A DNA stretch of 64,000 nucleotides from Rhinopithecus roxellana (taxonomy: Eukaryota > Chordata > Mammalia > Primates > Cercopithecidae): positions 52,834,250 through 52,898,249 of the forward strand of contig NC_044562.1 of NCBI RefSeq assembly GCF_007565055.1. Reading direction: 5' to 3'. The notes beneath the pieces are model-generated. The model made no database searches and was not told the origin of the DNA. It worked only from the letters and a program-made list of their open reading frames with translations. Each line of letters begins with the position of its first letter. Position 1 is the stretch's first letter. The position numbers were made by a program, and so were the translations under genes. Below, piece after piece: positions 22,000 to 35,094 of this stretch.

Positions 22000-23040
22000 A
22001 TTAATACGCATGTATATGCATGCATGCAGATGGGGGCATTGATGGGTTAAGTTTTAGCCATGTGGAGTTTGAGATATTTTTGGAATGACAGGATATTCTA
22101 GCCAAACCCAATGCAATTATTTTCACTCTGTCAACAGACAAAATATGAGGAATATTAACTTTCTCTTTACAGTAAAAAGTCGATACGGTGTGTGATAAAT
22201 CTATTGTAAAAATGAAATGGCTTCCAGAAAGCTAACAATCAGGGCCCGTGGAGAATGGTGCTGATGTTTCTCTCTGCAGTAGTGCCAAGTGTGTTTCTTT
22301 CTTAGTAGATCTACATGCTGATTTTAACCCAGTTCCACAATTAGCTTACATTGTCGTTATTCTGAACTACGCAATCCTTCTTGTTTGCAGCTACAAAACC
22401 TCCAGTTGAGGCCAAGGACGTAGGTATATTGAAGCCATTCTGACACCCTCCAGAAACTGGCAAAGCCAGATCTTCTGATCTGAACCCCTACCAGTTTCTT
22501 TCCCTCCCTTCACCAAAGTCTTTTACAATGAAAGCCACTCAACACAATTTGTTTCATAGTGTAGTTTTGGTGACTAGCAGTCAATGGAGTGGTTGATAAG
22601 GCAGGACTTTTTTCCACAGTTATGGTTATAGCTATGATTCACTACCTTTCGAGAAATAGCCACCCTACATTATCTCACAGGTTAACTGAATTTCCTTCCT
22701 CCAAGGCTTAGAAAACAGCTCGCTTTTCCTAATGTTAGCAGGAACAAAGTGTGTTTCATGATGCTTTAAAATAAACTGAAGATACTGCTATCTCTCTAAT
22801 CAGAAGGATGTTGAAGAAAGACTCATGCCTATCCCTAGCTCTCAACCCAACATAAATATTTGGGCACTCAATTATTAAATGTCATTAAATGAATACGTAT
22901 CAAGTGCCCACTATGTGCCAGAAAATGCATTATGGACTAAAATTATAGTAGACAAAATACAAGTGATCTTTAACCTTGTGTAGAAAGTCCTCCCCAGTAG
23001 CGAGGATTCTAATGGGGACTCACCCTATTTTTCAGTTGTT
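22000..23040. other. Intergenic unique sequence
   Basis: I see no gene. A short ATGCATGCATGC run lies near 22017. A weak reversed L2-like end (ACTATGTGCCAGAAAATGCA) lies near 22912. Confidence 0.5.
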
Positions 23041-23049
23041 ATCAAGAGT

Positions 23050-23280
23050 AAGCATTTCTCCTTCCAGAAAGACTCTCTTCTCATGATACCACCTTATTAA
23101 GCTTTTTCCTCCCTTTCTATCTGGCCACTCTGAGTTTCCTCTGATGTCTCCTTTCCCTCCACCATAAGTGCTGGAAATCCCCAGGGCTATATTCTGGAAC
23201 CTCTTTCATTCTCTTTCCATCTTCCCTCTTTAGGAGATCTAGCCCATTTCCTATGTCTTTAAAAACAATCTAAATATTAT
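23050..23280 (+). repeat. L2-like fragment
   Basis: This is the second copy of the block described at 21800, followed by TTCATTCTCTTTCC...TTAGGAGATCTAGCCC, which resembles the L2 coding region. It is truncated by the L1 that follows. Confidence 0.45.
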
Positions 23281-23289
23281 AAGTCATTA

Positions 23290-25500
23290 ACAGAAATGGT
23301 ATACTTATTTCAATAGATGCTGAAACAGCATTTGATAAAATTCAGCATTCCTTTATGATAAAAATTCTCACCAAAATGGATATAGAAGGAACATACTTCA
23401 AAATAATAAAGGCCATATATGACAAACCTACAGTCAACATCATACTGAACACAGAAAAAATGAAGGCCTTTCCTCCGAGGACTGAAACAGAAAAGGATAA
23501 CCCCTCTCACCACTGTTATTCTACATAGTACAGGAAGTCCTGGCCAGAGCTATCAGGCAAGAGGAAGAAAGAAAGGGTATCCAAATTGGAAAGGAAGAAG
23601 TCAAATTAGCTTTGTTTGCAGACTACATGATCTTATACCTAGAAAAATCTAAAGAGTCCACCTGAAAGCTGTTAGATCTGAGTCAGTAAAGTTGCAGCAT
23701 GCAAAATCAGCATACAAAAATTAATAGCATTTATATATGCCAACGGTGAACAATCTGAGTAAAAATCAAGAAAGCAGTTCCTTTTACAATAGCTACAAAA
23801 ATATACAATACCTAGGAATCAATTTAACTGAAAAAGTAAAATATCTATTCAAGGAAAACAATAAAACTCTGATAAAAGAAATTGAAGAGGACATAAAAAC
23901 CCAGAAAGAGATTCCATGATGATGGATTGGAAGAACTAATATTGTTAAAATTACAGTACTACCTAAAGCAATTTACAGATTCAATGCAATTCCTATCAAA
24001 ATACCAATGACATTCTTCACATAAATCAAAAAATTCCTAAAATTTGTAAGAAACCACAAAAGACCCTGCACAACCAAAGCAGTCCTGAGCAAAAAGAACA
24101 AAGATGAAGGCATCACACTACCTAACTTCAAAATTTACTACAAAGCTATAGTAACCAAAACAGCACAGTCCTGGAATAGAAACAGACACATAGACAAATG
24201 GAACAGAATAGAGAATGCACATATAAATCCATTCACATACAACCAACTAATCTGTGACAAAGGTATAAATAACATACAATGGGAAAAAACAGTCTCTTCA
24301 ATAAATGGTGCTGGGAAAACTTAATAACTACATGCAAAAAAATAAAATTAGAACTTTCTCACCATACACAAAAACCAAATCAAAATGAATTATAGACCTG
24401 AAATTATGAAATTACTAGAAGAAAACATTGGATAAATGCTCTAAGATATTCGTCTGGACAAAGATTTTTTTGTGTAATACCTAAAAAGCACAGGCAACCA
24501 GAATAAAAATAGACAAATGAGATTACATCAAGCTAAAAAGCTTCTGCACAGCAAAGAAAACATCAACAAAATGTAGAGAGAACCCATATAATGAGAGAAA
24601 ACGTTTGCACACTCTCTATCTGACAAGGGATTAATAACCAGAATATATAAGGAGCTCAAACAACTCAATAGCAACAAAACAAAAACTTAACAAAGAATGT
24701 AATTTCAAAATTTGCAAAAGATCTTGATAGATATTTCTCAAAAGAAGACAAACAAATAGCCAACTGGTATGTGAAAACCTGTACAACATCACTAATCATC
24801 AGAAAAATGCAAATCAAAACTACAATATCATCTCACTCCAGTTAAAATGGCTTATATAAAAAAGGCAAAAACAGATGCTGGTGACAAAGTGGTGTCAAAG
24901 GGGAATCCTCATACAGTGCTGCTGGAAATGTAAATTAGTACAGCCACTGTGGAGAACAGAATAGAGGTTCCTCAAAAAAGTAAAACTAGAACTATGATAT
25001 GATCCAGCAATTCTTGTGGGTATATATCCAAAATAAAGGAAATCAACACATTGAAGAAATATCTCCACTCCCATGTTTATTGCAGCACTATTCACAATCG
25101 CCAAAATTTGGAATCACCCTAAGTGCCCATCAACGAGTGAATGGATAAAGAAATATACATACATACATAATGGAATATAATTCAACCATAAAAAAGAATT
25201 AAATCCTGTCATTTGCAGCAACATGGATGGAACTGGAGGCCATTATGTTAAGTGAACTAAGCCAAGCACAGAAGGACAAATATTGCATGCCCTCACTCAT
25301 ACATGGGAGCTTAAAAAGTGAATCTTATGAAGATAGAGAGTAGAATAGTAGTTACTAGGGGGCAGGAAAGGTAGGTGGAGGGTGATGAAGGGAAAAATAT
25401 ATATACAGTTATTACCACTGGACTTCACACTTAAAAATGGTAAAGATGATAACTTTTATATGTATAGTGTACTATAAAAAAAGTTAAAAAGGAAAAAAAT
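23290..25500 (+). repeat. 5'-truncated old L1, sense
   Basis: It starts within ORF2 reverse-transcriptase sequence (GATGCTGAAACAGCATTTGA..., then a damaged catalytic region near 23625 reading GCAGACTACATGATC). It runs through the ORF2 C-terminus, the ATGGAATATAATTCAACCAT block and a degraded 3' end with ACTATAAAAAAAGTTAAAAAGG. Many stops break it, so there is no functional ORF2. The frame at 23737-23919 is a remnant of ORF2, and 24895-25104 is its antisense shadow. Confidence 0.9.
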
Positions 25501-25879
25501 ATATTCACAACTAATATCAAGTAACTATTGGATGGTCAGTGGGGGATACAATTAAAATACGTGAAGAAACAATCCTCTAAAATTATCCATGATTGTCTTT
25601 TTTTGGTGATAAACATCCTCATAGAAGAGTACAATAGAAACAGTACATAGAAGGTACAATTTAAATTATATTTTCTTACTATATTCTGCACACCCAATAA
25701 TTGGCTTCTAAATCCTTGAGGAATCCTTGTTTTGCTTTTGCATAACATTCTTTTACTCAGTAGGTAAAAAAGAAATCATTTAAAAACAAAGTTTGATTTT
25801 TTTATATACATGTTGAAATATCTGTTAATCAATCAGCTATTTCATGAGTTATTTAAATATGCCCTCAATTGTTTGACAT

Positions 25880-26935
25880 GAAAAAAATAAATACCATGAG
25901 TCTCCAGTTTATGTCTCCAGCCTGGACCTTTCTTCAGAGCTCCCGGTTCATTTGTTCTACTGCCTACCAGACATCTCCACTTGGATGTACAGTGGGCATT
26001 GTGCATGTAACATACCTAAAACTGAGTTCTGGTTCCTTGACTTCTCATCTAAACCACTCTTCCACCCACTCTCTTTCTTTTCAGAACAACTGGGCACTCT
26101 ATCTGACCAGTTGTTCAAGCCAGAAATTTGGAAAGTAATACCTCCCTCTAACTTCAACAAATAATCCATCAATCACAAGGTCCTATCAATTTGACCTCTA
26201 AAATGTGTCTCAAGCCCATCTTATGTTAATCTTCTTTTGCACAGCTACTACCATTTCTCAAGATAATTTCATGTGGGCTACTTAATAATCTGCTACGTGG
26301 TCTCCCTTTTTCATTGCCCCACCACATCAAATTTCTGCACAGAAGCCAGAGTGAACTTTCAAGATTCTAAATGAATCAGGCAACTACTTCTTTGCTTAAA
26401 TACTTTAAACAGTTTTCCATCGCTTTCTTATAGTACAAACCACACTCAACATGGCTAAAAGGACCCTATGATCTGGCCTCTGACTACAGCACCAGCCTTA
26501 GCATTGGCCACTCCCCCTGGATCACTTGGCTTTTGTCATATTCAGCCTTTCTCAGTTTCCTTCAGTGCATCAAGGTTTTTTCATCCTCAAGGTCTTTACC
26601 ATATTATTACCTCTTCTTGGACACATAGCCTTTGACTTTTCACATGATTCCTCTTTCTCTTTCTTCCATCTCAGCTTAAAGATCTCCTCACAGAGGACTT
26701 TCTGCCCATCCAATTTAAAATAGGTCACCATAATATTCTCTGCCAGACAATCCTGTTCATTATCTCCAGAACTCTTTAATTTATAATCATATATTTTTTC
26801 ATTATATCTTTCTCACTAGAATTTGAGAGTAGAAAACAGCTTTGTTTTGTTCCTGTTGTTTACCACCATGTTTCTAGCACTTAATATGCTACTTGGCAAG
26901 TAGCAGGTGCTCTGTATTTTTTAAGTGGCCCTTAC
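25880..26935 (+). repeat. Long L2 copy
   Basis: Successive L2 blocks are visible: GACATCTCCACTTGGATGTA, AACATGGCTAAAAGGACCCTATG, ATCTGGCCTCTGACTACAGC, AAAGATCTCCTCACAGAGGAC and the terminal AGCACTTAATATGC...GTAGCAGGTGCTC. It is old but long. The frames at 25869-26164 and 26526-26723 fall within it. Confidence 0.75.
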
Positions 26936-27788
26936 ATGATTTTGGCTTTTTACATCATTAGTGTCATAAACTGGAAATTTATAGGTTTATGTTCATTACT
27001 ACATGCAAAACAATATGCTAAGTCCTTTGACAGATGTGAAACTGTATAAAAAGCGAGTCCTAATCTCAGTTTATAATTTACAAAGGAAGATATGATATAC
27101 CTTAGATAATATAATGTAGTCAAATTAAATATCATATACAACGAGGAGACAAGAGACAGTTGGTTGCTGACAAAGAGTGTAGGCATAAAGGCAGTTTCAA
27201 GACCCAAACTTATGCAGACAGCAGGGCAGGGCAAATGAAAGAACTCATAAGGCATTGGGGAAAAAACCTGATGTGTATTGTGTGGTGTAGGTACTAAGAG
27301 GAAGTAAAATATGACCAGCATTTTTAGACCTAGTGATAATACCATGAAAAACAAAACATAAAGCAACCAGATGGAAGAGTTGGAATGGGGAAGAACAGGG
27401 TGGGGTGGAGGGGGCATGGTGTTGGGGGAGATGGAGAGTGTGTTTAGATAGTACTCACTGGGTTCTAGAGATAAGTTTGAGGTATTGGTGGGACATTCAT
27501 GTAGATACGTCTGGCAAGTAGTGTTTTTTGTTACACTTTTTAAAATTAGATTTTAAAAAATTACTAAGGTAAAGCATGTAAAACAATTAGAGATGCATTC
27601 AACATTTTTTACAATTTCTCTGCCTCTCCCTAATCTAACCTTCTAAGACACCCCTTTAAACTGTTACACCCAAGTGCCTGCCTCAAGGTCAGCTTTTAGG
27701 GGATCCAAACTCAGTACTAAAGTTACCAACCAGAGACAAAAAGCTCAATTCTTCTATCCAGATACATACTATTAGACCACACTTCCTG

Positions 27789-27793
<5 letters not shown>

Positions 27794-27836
<43 letters not shown>

Positions 27837-28067
27837 CAGTCTCACTCTGTTGCCCAGGCCTGGGTTAAAGTGATTCTCTGAGTAGTTGGAACTACAGGTG
27901 CATGTCATCACACCCAGCTAATTTTTTGTATTTTTTTTTTTTTTTTTTTTTAGTAGAGATGGGGTTTCACCATGTTGGCCAGACTGCTCTTGAACTGGCT
28001 TCAAGTGATCTACTTGCATTGACATCCCAAAGTGCTGGAATTACAGACGTGAGCCACCGCACTTGAC
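27794..28067 (-). mobile_element. Alu (S/J-like), antisense, internally deleted and T-expanded
   Basis: A 38-nt poly(T) head leads into GACAGTCTCACTCTGTTGCC and on to GCCACCGCACTTGACC. The target duplication CCTGATGC lies at 27785-27792 and 28068-28075. About 50 bp are missing after CCCAGGCCTGGGTTAAAGTG. The short T-run after TTTTTTGTA is expanded to about 21 T in mid-element. Confidence 0.88.
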
Positions 28068-28152
28068 CCTGATGCTTTAATATAGGTATCAATGACAAGG
28101 TTGCTTTAAAGGAAACATGAATCAAAGGCTTCTCTTCAATTGTAAGACTTCT

Positions 28153-28457
28153 GGCCGGGCGCCGTGGCTCAAGCTTGTAATCCCAGCACTTTGGGAGGCC
28201 GAGGCGGGCAGATCACGAGGTCAGGAGATCGAGACCATCCTGGCTAACACGGTGAAACCCCGTCTCTACTAAAAATACAAAAAACTAGCCGGGCGCGGTG
28301 GCGGGCGCCTGTAGTCCCAGCTACTCGGAGGCTGAGGCGGGAGAATGGCGGGAACCCGGGAGGCGGAGCTTGCAGTGAGCCGAGATCACGCCACTGCACT
28401 CCAGCCTGGGCGACACAGCGAGACTCCGTCTCCAAAAAAAAAAAAAAAAAAAAAAAA
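28153..28457 (+). mobile_element. Young full-length AluY, sense
   Basis: It starts GGCCGGGCGCCGTGGCTC, has both monomers and ends in a pure A tail. It is flanked by the direct repeat AAGACTTCT (28144-28152 and 28458-28466). Many CpGs are intact, so it is recent. The head reads GGCTCAAGC and the mid-linker reads AAAAAACTAGCCGGGCG, both of which I associate with Old World monkey AluY subfamilies. The antisense frame at 28244-28540 is an Alu shadow. Confidence 0.95.
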
Positions 28458-28469
28458 AAGACTTCTGAA

Positions 28470-31400
28470 ACCTGCTGAAAAAGTGTATGAGACATAGCTA
28501 AAGAATCCCTAATCCCTGAAAGACTGAGAGGCTGAGGCATCTATCCAAGGACTCTCATCCTCCACTCGTGGAGAGATCACCTCCCAACACTTGCAGATTG
28601 TACCTGTTTGCCAGCAAGCAAGCTCCCAGGTATACTCAGACAGTTATGAGAGACAAAAACGTGGGAGCTGGGAAGCTGCCAATGTTATGAGATTGTATAC
28701 CCGGTCGCAGGTGGGCTCGTGTGGCCCAAGGGGTAGGGCATCAACAGTGTCTGCTACAACTGTCAATCAGAACCTGGAGTGATTTGTTAATATTGCTCAA
28801 ACCTGGTTTTTATTTGCATAATTAAGTTTTCTCTTGTTGGATGGGGAAGATGAGTACATGAGGGCAAAGCACTTAATACAATGCTTAGCACATAATAAAT
28901 AATGAGTAAATAGACCTTTCTCCTTCATCACTCTTTTCTTCCCTTTTAGCATCATCATCATGAATGTTATAATTTTTTTTAGAAATGAACTACCTACAGA
29001 AATAAACTATGTATAAAAATCTGAAATCAAGGCAATGACCTATATGTGGAAGATTATCTTAGTTAATAAAGCGCTCTTTATGTCTGTATTTGCTTATACT
29101 TATTCACTCATTCAACAAATTTATTGAATGCCTGTTACATGTTACTGAGAGATGCCATGCATACCATGGCAAAAAGCATTGGGATCATTATCTTGTTTAG
29201 ATGGGCATTCCAAAAGGGCAACATGGTAATAAATAATAAATAAATATTTCCTTTTTTTCTTGTCACTTTTCAGTATATACTTGTCATTTTTTAATATATA
29301 CAAGTAGAGTTTTTTTTTTTTTTCAGTGTAACTATCGAAATGTCATTTTTCAACTCTGTCCTTAGGAGTATCCTAATAGTTCCTCCCTCTACTCAACCCA
29401 AATAAATTAGAATTTCTTGCCTGGGGCTTCATGCCCTCCATGTTTGGCCTTAAACTGACTTTCTTTCTATCCACCCAAACATAATCTATTTTACCTTCCC
29501 TCTCAGCATGTTCCCTTTACTTTGGTAAATTGACAGATCAAGCCAGTAGAGTGTCAAATGCCACACAAGATGGTGCATAACAGAGAACAGATGAGGAGGT
29601 TTCTTCTGGCTGGGGTGTTCAGGGCCATTTTTCTGCAGTAGGAGGGTGATTTTGATAAATATTACTTTTTACCCTTCTTTTCACAACTCCAAAACTATTG
29701 CTACTTTTAAAACCAAGTCTACTTCATGCTTCAATTCAAAAGAAGAAACAATTGCTCTTCTTGTTACAGTGTATAAAAGACTTGGTATAAAATCATTCTA
29801 CTCTCAGGGCACATAGTTATTATGTGACGACCTTTTATCTCATAAGTAATCTGACCTGGAAGATTGAATTTATACACTGGGATGATTTAACAACTGGTCC
29901 ACACTGGCTCAAAGGTTCACAAGACACACAGATAGTTTGCAGCATTGCTTTCCTTTATTATCAGGAGTCAGAATCTATTTTATGTAAAAGTGCTACACAG
30001 CAGTGTTTTGCCACAAGATTCTCACACACATGGCTTCATCTTGAAAAAATAGAGTTCCAGGCATTTTTGGAAAGGAATATGGTGAAAAAAGTAGAATTAT
30101 GCATAAAGTAAGATCACACAGCAAGCATATGTACATATGTCCAAGCACCCTGAAAACACAAAAGAAGCTAACGATATGTTCTTATTCATCAATAGTTGGC
30201 AATCTAACTGGAGAAACGCACAACAAACTCAAAACTAGGAAACAATTTCAAACAACTTAGAAAATATGTTGTGGATATAGCATAAATAATGTAATAGTGG
30301 GATTTTCAGAGTAGCAAAATGTTGTATGGGCGACTAAAAGAAATTTAGTTAAATCTTAGTCTTTAAACTTAATCTTACTTTTTCTTTCTCTTTCTCTCTA
30401 TTTCTTTCTTTCACCAGACCAAACTGGAGGGACATAAACATTAGTCCTTGTAGACTAGATAAAAGAGATAAGAGAACATGAAAGACTAAAATATCATCAG
30501 TAAATAGGAAGATAAAACAGTGAAATGAGGCTATACCACTTTGTAAGAACAACAGTAGGAAATGAGAGAAACAATTTAATGCACTGAGGTTTCCTGAATG
30601 GTTTAGAACCCAGCAGAATTTGGGGGAAAATAATTATAATTTTCATTAGTAAAATATTGTGCATATTACTAGAAATAAAAAATAATATCAACTCTATCTT
30701 ATGTCTGTGAACTGAAAGACCAGCAGAGAGCTTGGATGTGCTATTTTTGATATACACTGGAAATCAGCTTTGTTTATAACAGTTGCACAGTATATTGGCC
30801 CAGTAAAGTAAATTTCCTCTGTTTACAGAGACTAGAATAACTATTTTGATTTTAAAACTGTATGTTGTTCATTTCTTTAAAAAAAACTTGTTAGAATTGT
30901 AGATAAAAGTAAAAATTTTAAATTCAAATCTTTTTTTTACTTCTGTCTACAAGGTTGATAATGCTAATTCAACACAATAATAATATAAAAATTTTACTTG
31001 TAGAATGTAAAAATATTGCTTATTCTTTTCATGGTTCACATAAAAATCTGCAGGCTTATTTAAAACCAGTTTTAGAAACTAAACAGGGATTTGAGAGACC
31101 TGAAGTTCCTAATAATGGAACTGGCCTTGTGTTTTCACAACTTTCTTGTTATTAAAATGAAAGGGGTAAATCAGAATGTCACTAAAGTTATATTCACTTC
31201 CAAAATGCTATTGTTTTTAGTTCTCATAGGCAGCACAAGAACCCTCATTATTTCAGAGAGAACCCTCTTCTTTCATGCAATAGGAATCAGAAAACCATAC
31301 ACAGATAGATGAACAGGTAAAGAGCATTCAATCAGTAGATAGCTCTATTTAAGAAGGTGAGGTGATGCAACAATAAGAAATATATGAATCATGAATAAAC

Positions 31401-31910
31401 ATCAACATCTATCTATCTGGCTATGTATCAACATCTATAATCAACTATCTATCTGTATCATCTTCTTAGCATATTATGGCCTCGTTAAGTATAAGCATAT
31501 CAGGAAACTTAACTTTTCTTTCCAGAACTGTTGGATAACACTCTTTTCTAGTGTTTTGCAATTGCCTTTCCTAAAACTCCCTTTCCTTTGTACTCTTACA
31601 TATGTAGCCTTCTGGTAAATGATCATAATAATAATAAATTATACTTGTTTAGATCTTTATAATTTATAAAATACATTTTCTCAGGTTGCACCAAAATAGA
31701 TATGAGGTTATTAACAGTAAAGCTTGAGATCTAAGCAGCATTGTATGGTGTAATGAAATGATAGACAATGATATGAAATGCACATGTAATGTTTCAGAAA
31801 CAGGTGGAAAGTAACCAAAACAGCAACAGGTCCATATGTTCCTGGGCAATGGCTGTGAAGAGAGCTGAAACTTCTATGACTTGTCTTTGGTATCTTAATG
31901 ATACTGAGAT
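28470..31910. other. Intergenic sequence without a recognisable gene
   Basis: It is mostly unique AT-rich DNA. A MIR tail lies at about 28855-28915 (ACTTAATACAATGCTTAGCACATAATAAATAATGAG) and a reversed L2 end at about 29100-29200 (CATTCAACAAATTTATTGAATGCC). A poly(T) run lies at 29311-29323 and a CT-rich tract at 30378-30413. The frame at 29824-30111 has no family features. Confidence 0.55.
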
Positions 31911-31911
31911 T

Positions 31912-32200
31912 GGTGGGGGCCAGCGGCTTACACCTGTAATCTGAGCAATTTGCAAGGCTGTGATGGGAGGATTGCTTGAACCAAGGAGTTTAAGACAAGC
32001 CTGGGCAACATGGCAAAATCCTGTCTGTCCAAAAACTACCAAAATTAACCACCATGGTGGCCTGCTTCTGTAGTCCCAGCTACTCAGGAGGCTGAGGTAG
32101 GAGGATTGCTTCAGCCTTCAGCAAGCCGTGATTGCACCTTTGTGCTCCAGCCTGGGTGACAGAGCAAGACTGTCTTTAAAATATATATATATATATATAT
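31912..32200 (+). repeat. Old AluJ-like element with an (AT)n tail
   Basis: It has both monomers but is heavily changed: GGCTTACACCTGTAATCTGAG, CCTGGGCAACATGGCAAAATCC, and GGAGGATTGCTTCAGCCTTC. The tail has become an AT dinucleotide run at about 32179-32200. Confidence 0.88.
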
Positions 32201-34025
32201 GGAGATTGCCCAGGGAACATGTTAACAAAAACATTTTAACAAGCAAGTGGGGCAGCATTTGTTCAAGGTCTGGTCAGCTATTCAAATTTACTATTTTTTT
32301 AAAGTATTTTTTTCCTCAGTGTATAGAGAAGAGACATACATATCCTATTTGTGTATAGAGAAGAGAAGCTCTGTATCTGAAGACATCAGAAAAAGTCTAC
32401 CCTGAGTAATCACCTCTGATTACTCCAAGAAATCTTGCCTTTAAATGTTGATAGCACCTATTTATGTAATTCCTAGCTTAGCTCATTTTAGATTGACAAC
32501 TTGTTTTCCTTGTAAATTAAGAAAGTCTTAGAAATTCAAACTCTTGATCATTCTCTTTATTAAGACAGTTTTGAGAAGCCACTCCACCTCGCTCAGTGCT
32601 GTTCATGTGCATGAGTTAAATATTAGAAAATGGACTTGAAGGAAAGAAATGAAGCAGAATGAATTTTGAGATCTATGTTTAGTTTTCATAATGAAACTTT
32701 TTATTTAAAATAATTATTGGACCACTGACCTTCCTATGTTCAAGTATAAACATAAAAATAAATCTATTTCAAACTCTAGAATGATTATCAGGTTATTTAC
32801 TCTTGAGACATAATTGCCCCTTCTACATTTCTGTCCATATTTATGAGTGTTATACTAAAATTTAATAAGCTGATAGTGTAAAGGCCCATGGTTTTAGCAA
32901 TCTTATATAATTCTTTAGGGCCAGCAGACGTGGACTAATAGCAGAGCTGTGGGCCCTGCAGTAGGTAAAGCAAGGTCTGGGTGGAAATGATTCAAATCTA
33001 ATCTTACCACTCTTTTACAACTGTAACTTCCACCAGCGTCACGTTTTATTCAAACGTGGGTAAAGTTACTACATGGCTTTTGGCTGTTAAGTGATTTTGG
33101 AAGTGCTCATAAATCTTTATGAAATTCAATTCAGTTTTTAACAAGTAATAGTTTAGGGAATGGGCAAAAATGCTTTCATAGCTTCACTGAAAACATTTTC
33201 ATTGAATCAAATAAAATTTTAGTGGCTTGACTGAAATGAATCCTTGCTATGAGATCATGGCTGGTATTAACAGTAGATACTGCCAATGGGCATTTTTGTA
33301 ACTTTGCGTCCCTTAGGTATTTCATAAAATAAAAACTATAAGAGCAGAATAAGGGGTGGGGACAGGATTAAACCTTTCTCACTGTCCTCATATTAGACTC
33401 ACATTCTAAATCAGACTGTCAGTAGCATCAGACATTTTTTAATTCAGGAGAACTGTCCTTAGGAACAACAACAAAAGTTCCGGATTTTATAACTTCTTTT
33501 GATAATCTTTCACAGAAGGAATTCCAAAGGGCTTTTGACTTCAACGCAAAGAAATTTCCTATTTTTCACTAGAGAACTCAGTTAAAAGAGACAGGAGGTG
33601 TACACAGGCTAAGAGTATTGTTTGAAGTGAGATGATAGTCTGACTTGTAAATAACATCAAAAGAGCTCCCGTATGGGAGTTGAATTGAAGAAAGAAACAT
33701 TTAAGGGCAGCCTTCTTGTTCTATATCCCTCTGATTTGTAACTCAGATGTCTGTTAACAGATTAAAATCTGCCCCCTTCTTCTTTTGCAACCTCCCTGAC
33801 CACGTGTCAGTGTCAGTATACTTAGAACTCGAATCTGCTTCTTTCAGGTTCCCCCCATCACAGCAAGAATGACTCTGATACTATCCCTTTAGCCTATACT
33901 GTAAATGCTGTTCAGTCTACCAGAGGCTTTTGATTTAAAATTGGCTTTGTCCTCATGGACAAATCTTAGGCATCATCATGTAAAGTATATACAAGTTCGC
34001 TGTTTTCTTCAAATGCATTCTATGC
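32201..34025. other. Intergenic unique sequence
   Basis: I see no gene. GTGTATAGAGAAGAGA occurs twice near 32319 and 32351. The rest holds nothing I can assign. Confidence 0.5.
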
Positions 34026-34029
34026 CTAG

Positions 34030-35090
34030 TCATTCTTTCTCTGTGAATATTTAGTGGCACCTACCCTATGCCAGGTATGGCTGGTGCTACAAATACAAAC
34101 ATAAATAAGGCAGGATCCCACATTCAAGGAAATCACTGTATGTACAAATGAGATTGATGTAAAACAAATAAATAAAATACTACACTTTTTAAAAAGTGCA
34201 ATATACTGTGTGGGAACAAAGAAAGGAATGGCCAATTCTGAGAGTCAGGTAAAGCTTTATCAGAGGGGGACACCTAAATTGAATCTCTCCGTTTGAGTAG
34301 GTGCTTACGAGGGAGATAAGGTGGAGCACTAAGACAGTGTGAAATCAGGAAACTTTATGCACCTGTCATAGAACAGGTAGTGGTGGGAACAGACAGACTA
34401 GGTAGGCAAAGTTTAGATTGTGTCAAGTTTATATGCCATGCTAAGAAGTATAGATTTTTTGTGAAGTCAGAAAAAATTACCTTATGCAGTAGAATAATAT
34501 GCTTACATAGACTGAAGTGATGGGAAATTAACAGACAGTCTAGTTAAATGACTGATGTATTAGTATAGGAGAAATACGCCAAGAGCCCTAACTAAATGTC
34601 TTAAATGGCTAAAGAGAAAGGGATGGGGTGAGGGCAAGGGAGAACTTAAGCATGGTGTCCACAGTTTTGGGTGACTGGGTAATGCCATTCAGTGTGATAA
34701 GATGTAAAGGAGAGGAACAGGTCTCAACGGGAGGATAATTAGGGTGGAGTTGATTAGGCTGTTGAGCTTGAATTGTCTGAGACATGCAAGTGAATGTGTT
34801 CCAGAGACAATTAATATATATAATTTGGGACTCAGAAGAGATGTATTTGCTAAAGATATTATCTTAGTAGCATTATTAACATATAGGTGGATGATGGAGA
34901 GATGTGGAAGGAAAATAGAAGAGCTATGGAAAGAATCTTGGAGGATAATAAACTTTTGGATCCAGCAGAGGAAAAGCAAGCCATAATTAGATCTAAGAAT
35001 CATTAGATAGCTAGGAAAACCAGGGAAATGTTTCAGAAGACCAAAAGTGTAGAGTTTTAAGAAGAAAGTGGCCTACATGTGAATGTGACT
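34030..35090 (-). repeat. Long L2 copy, antisense
   Basis: It runs in the order of a reversed L2 from its 3' end: ATGCCAGGTATGGCTGGTGCT, AAGGTGGAGCACTAAG, TTTTGGGTGACTGGGTAATG, GGTGGATGATGGAGAG. The overlapping frames at 34689-35003 and 34744-34986 are not genes. Confidence 0.6.
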
Positions 35091-35094
35091 TTTA

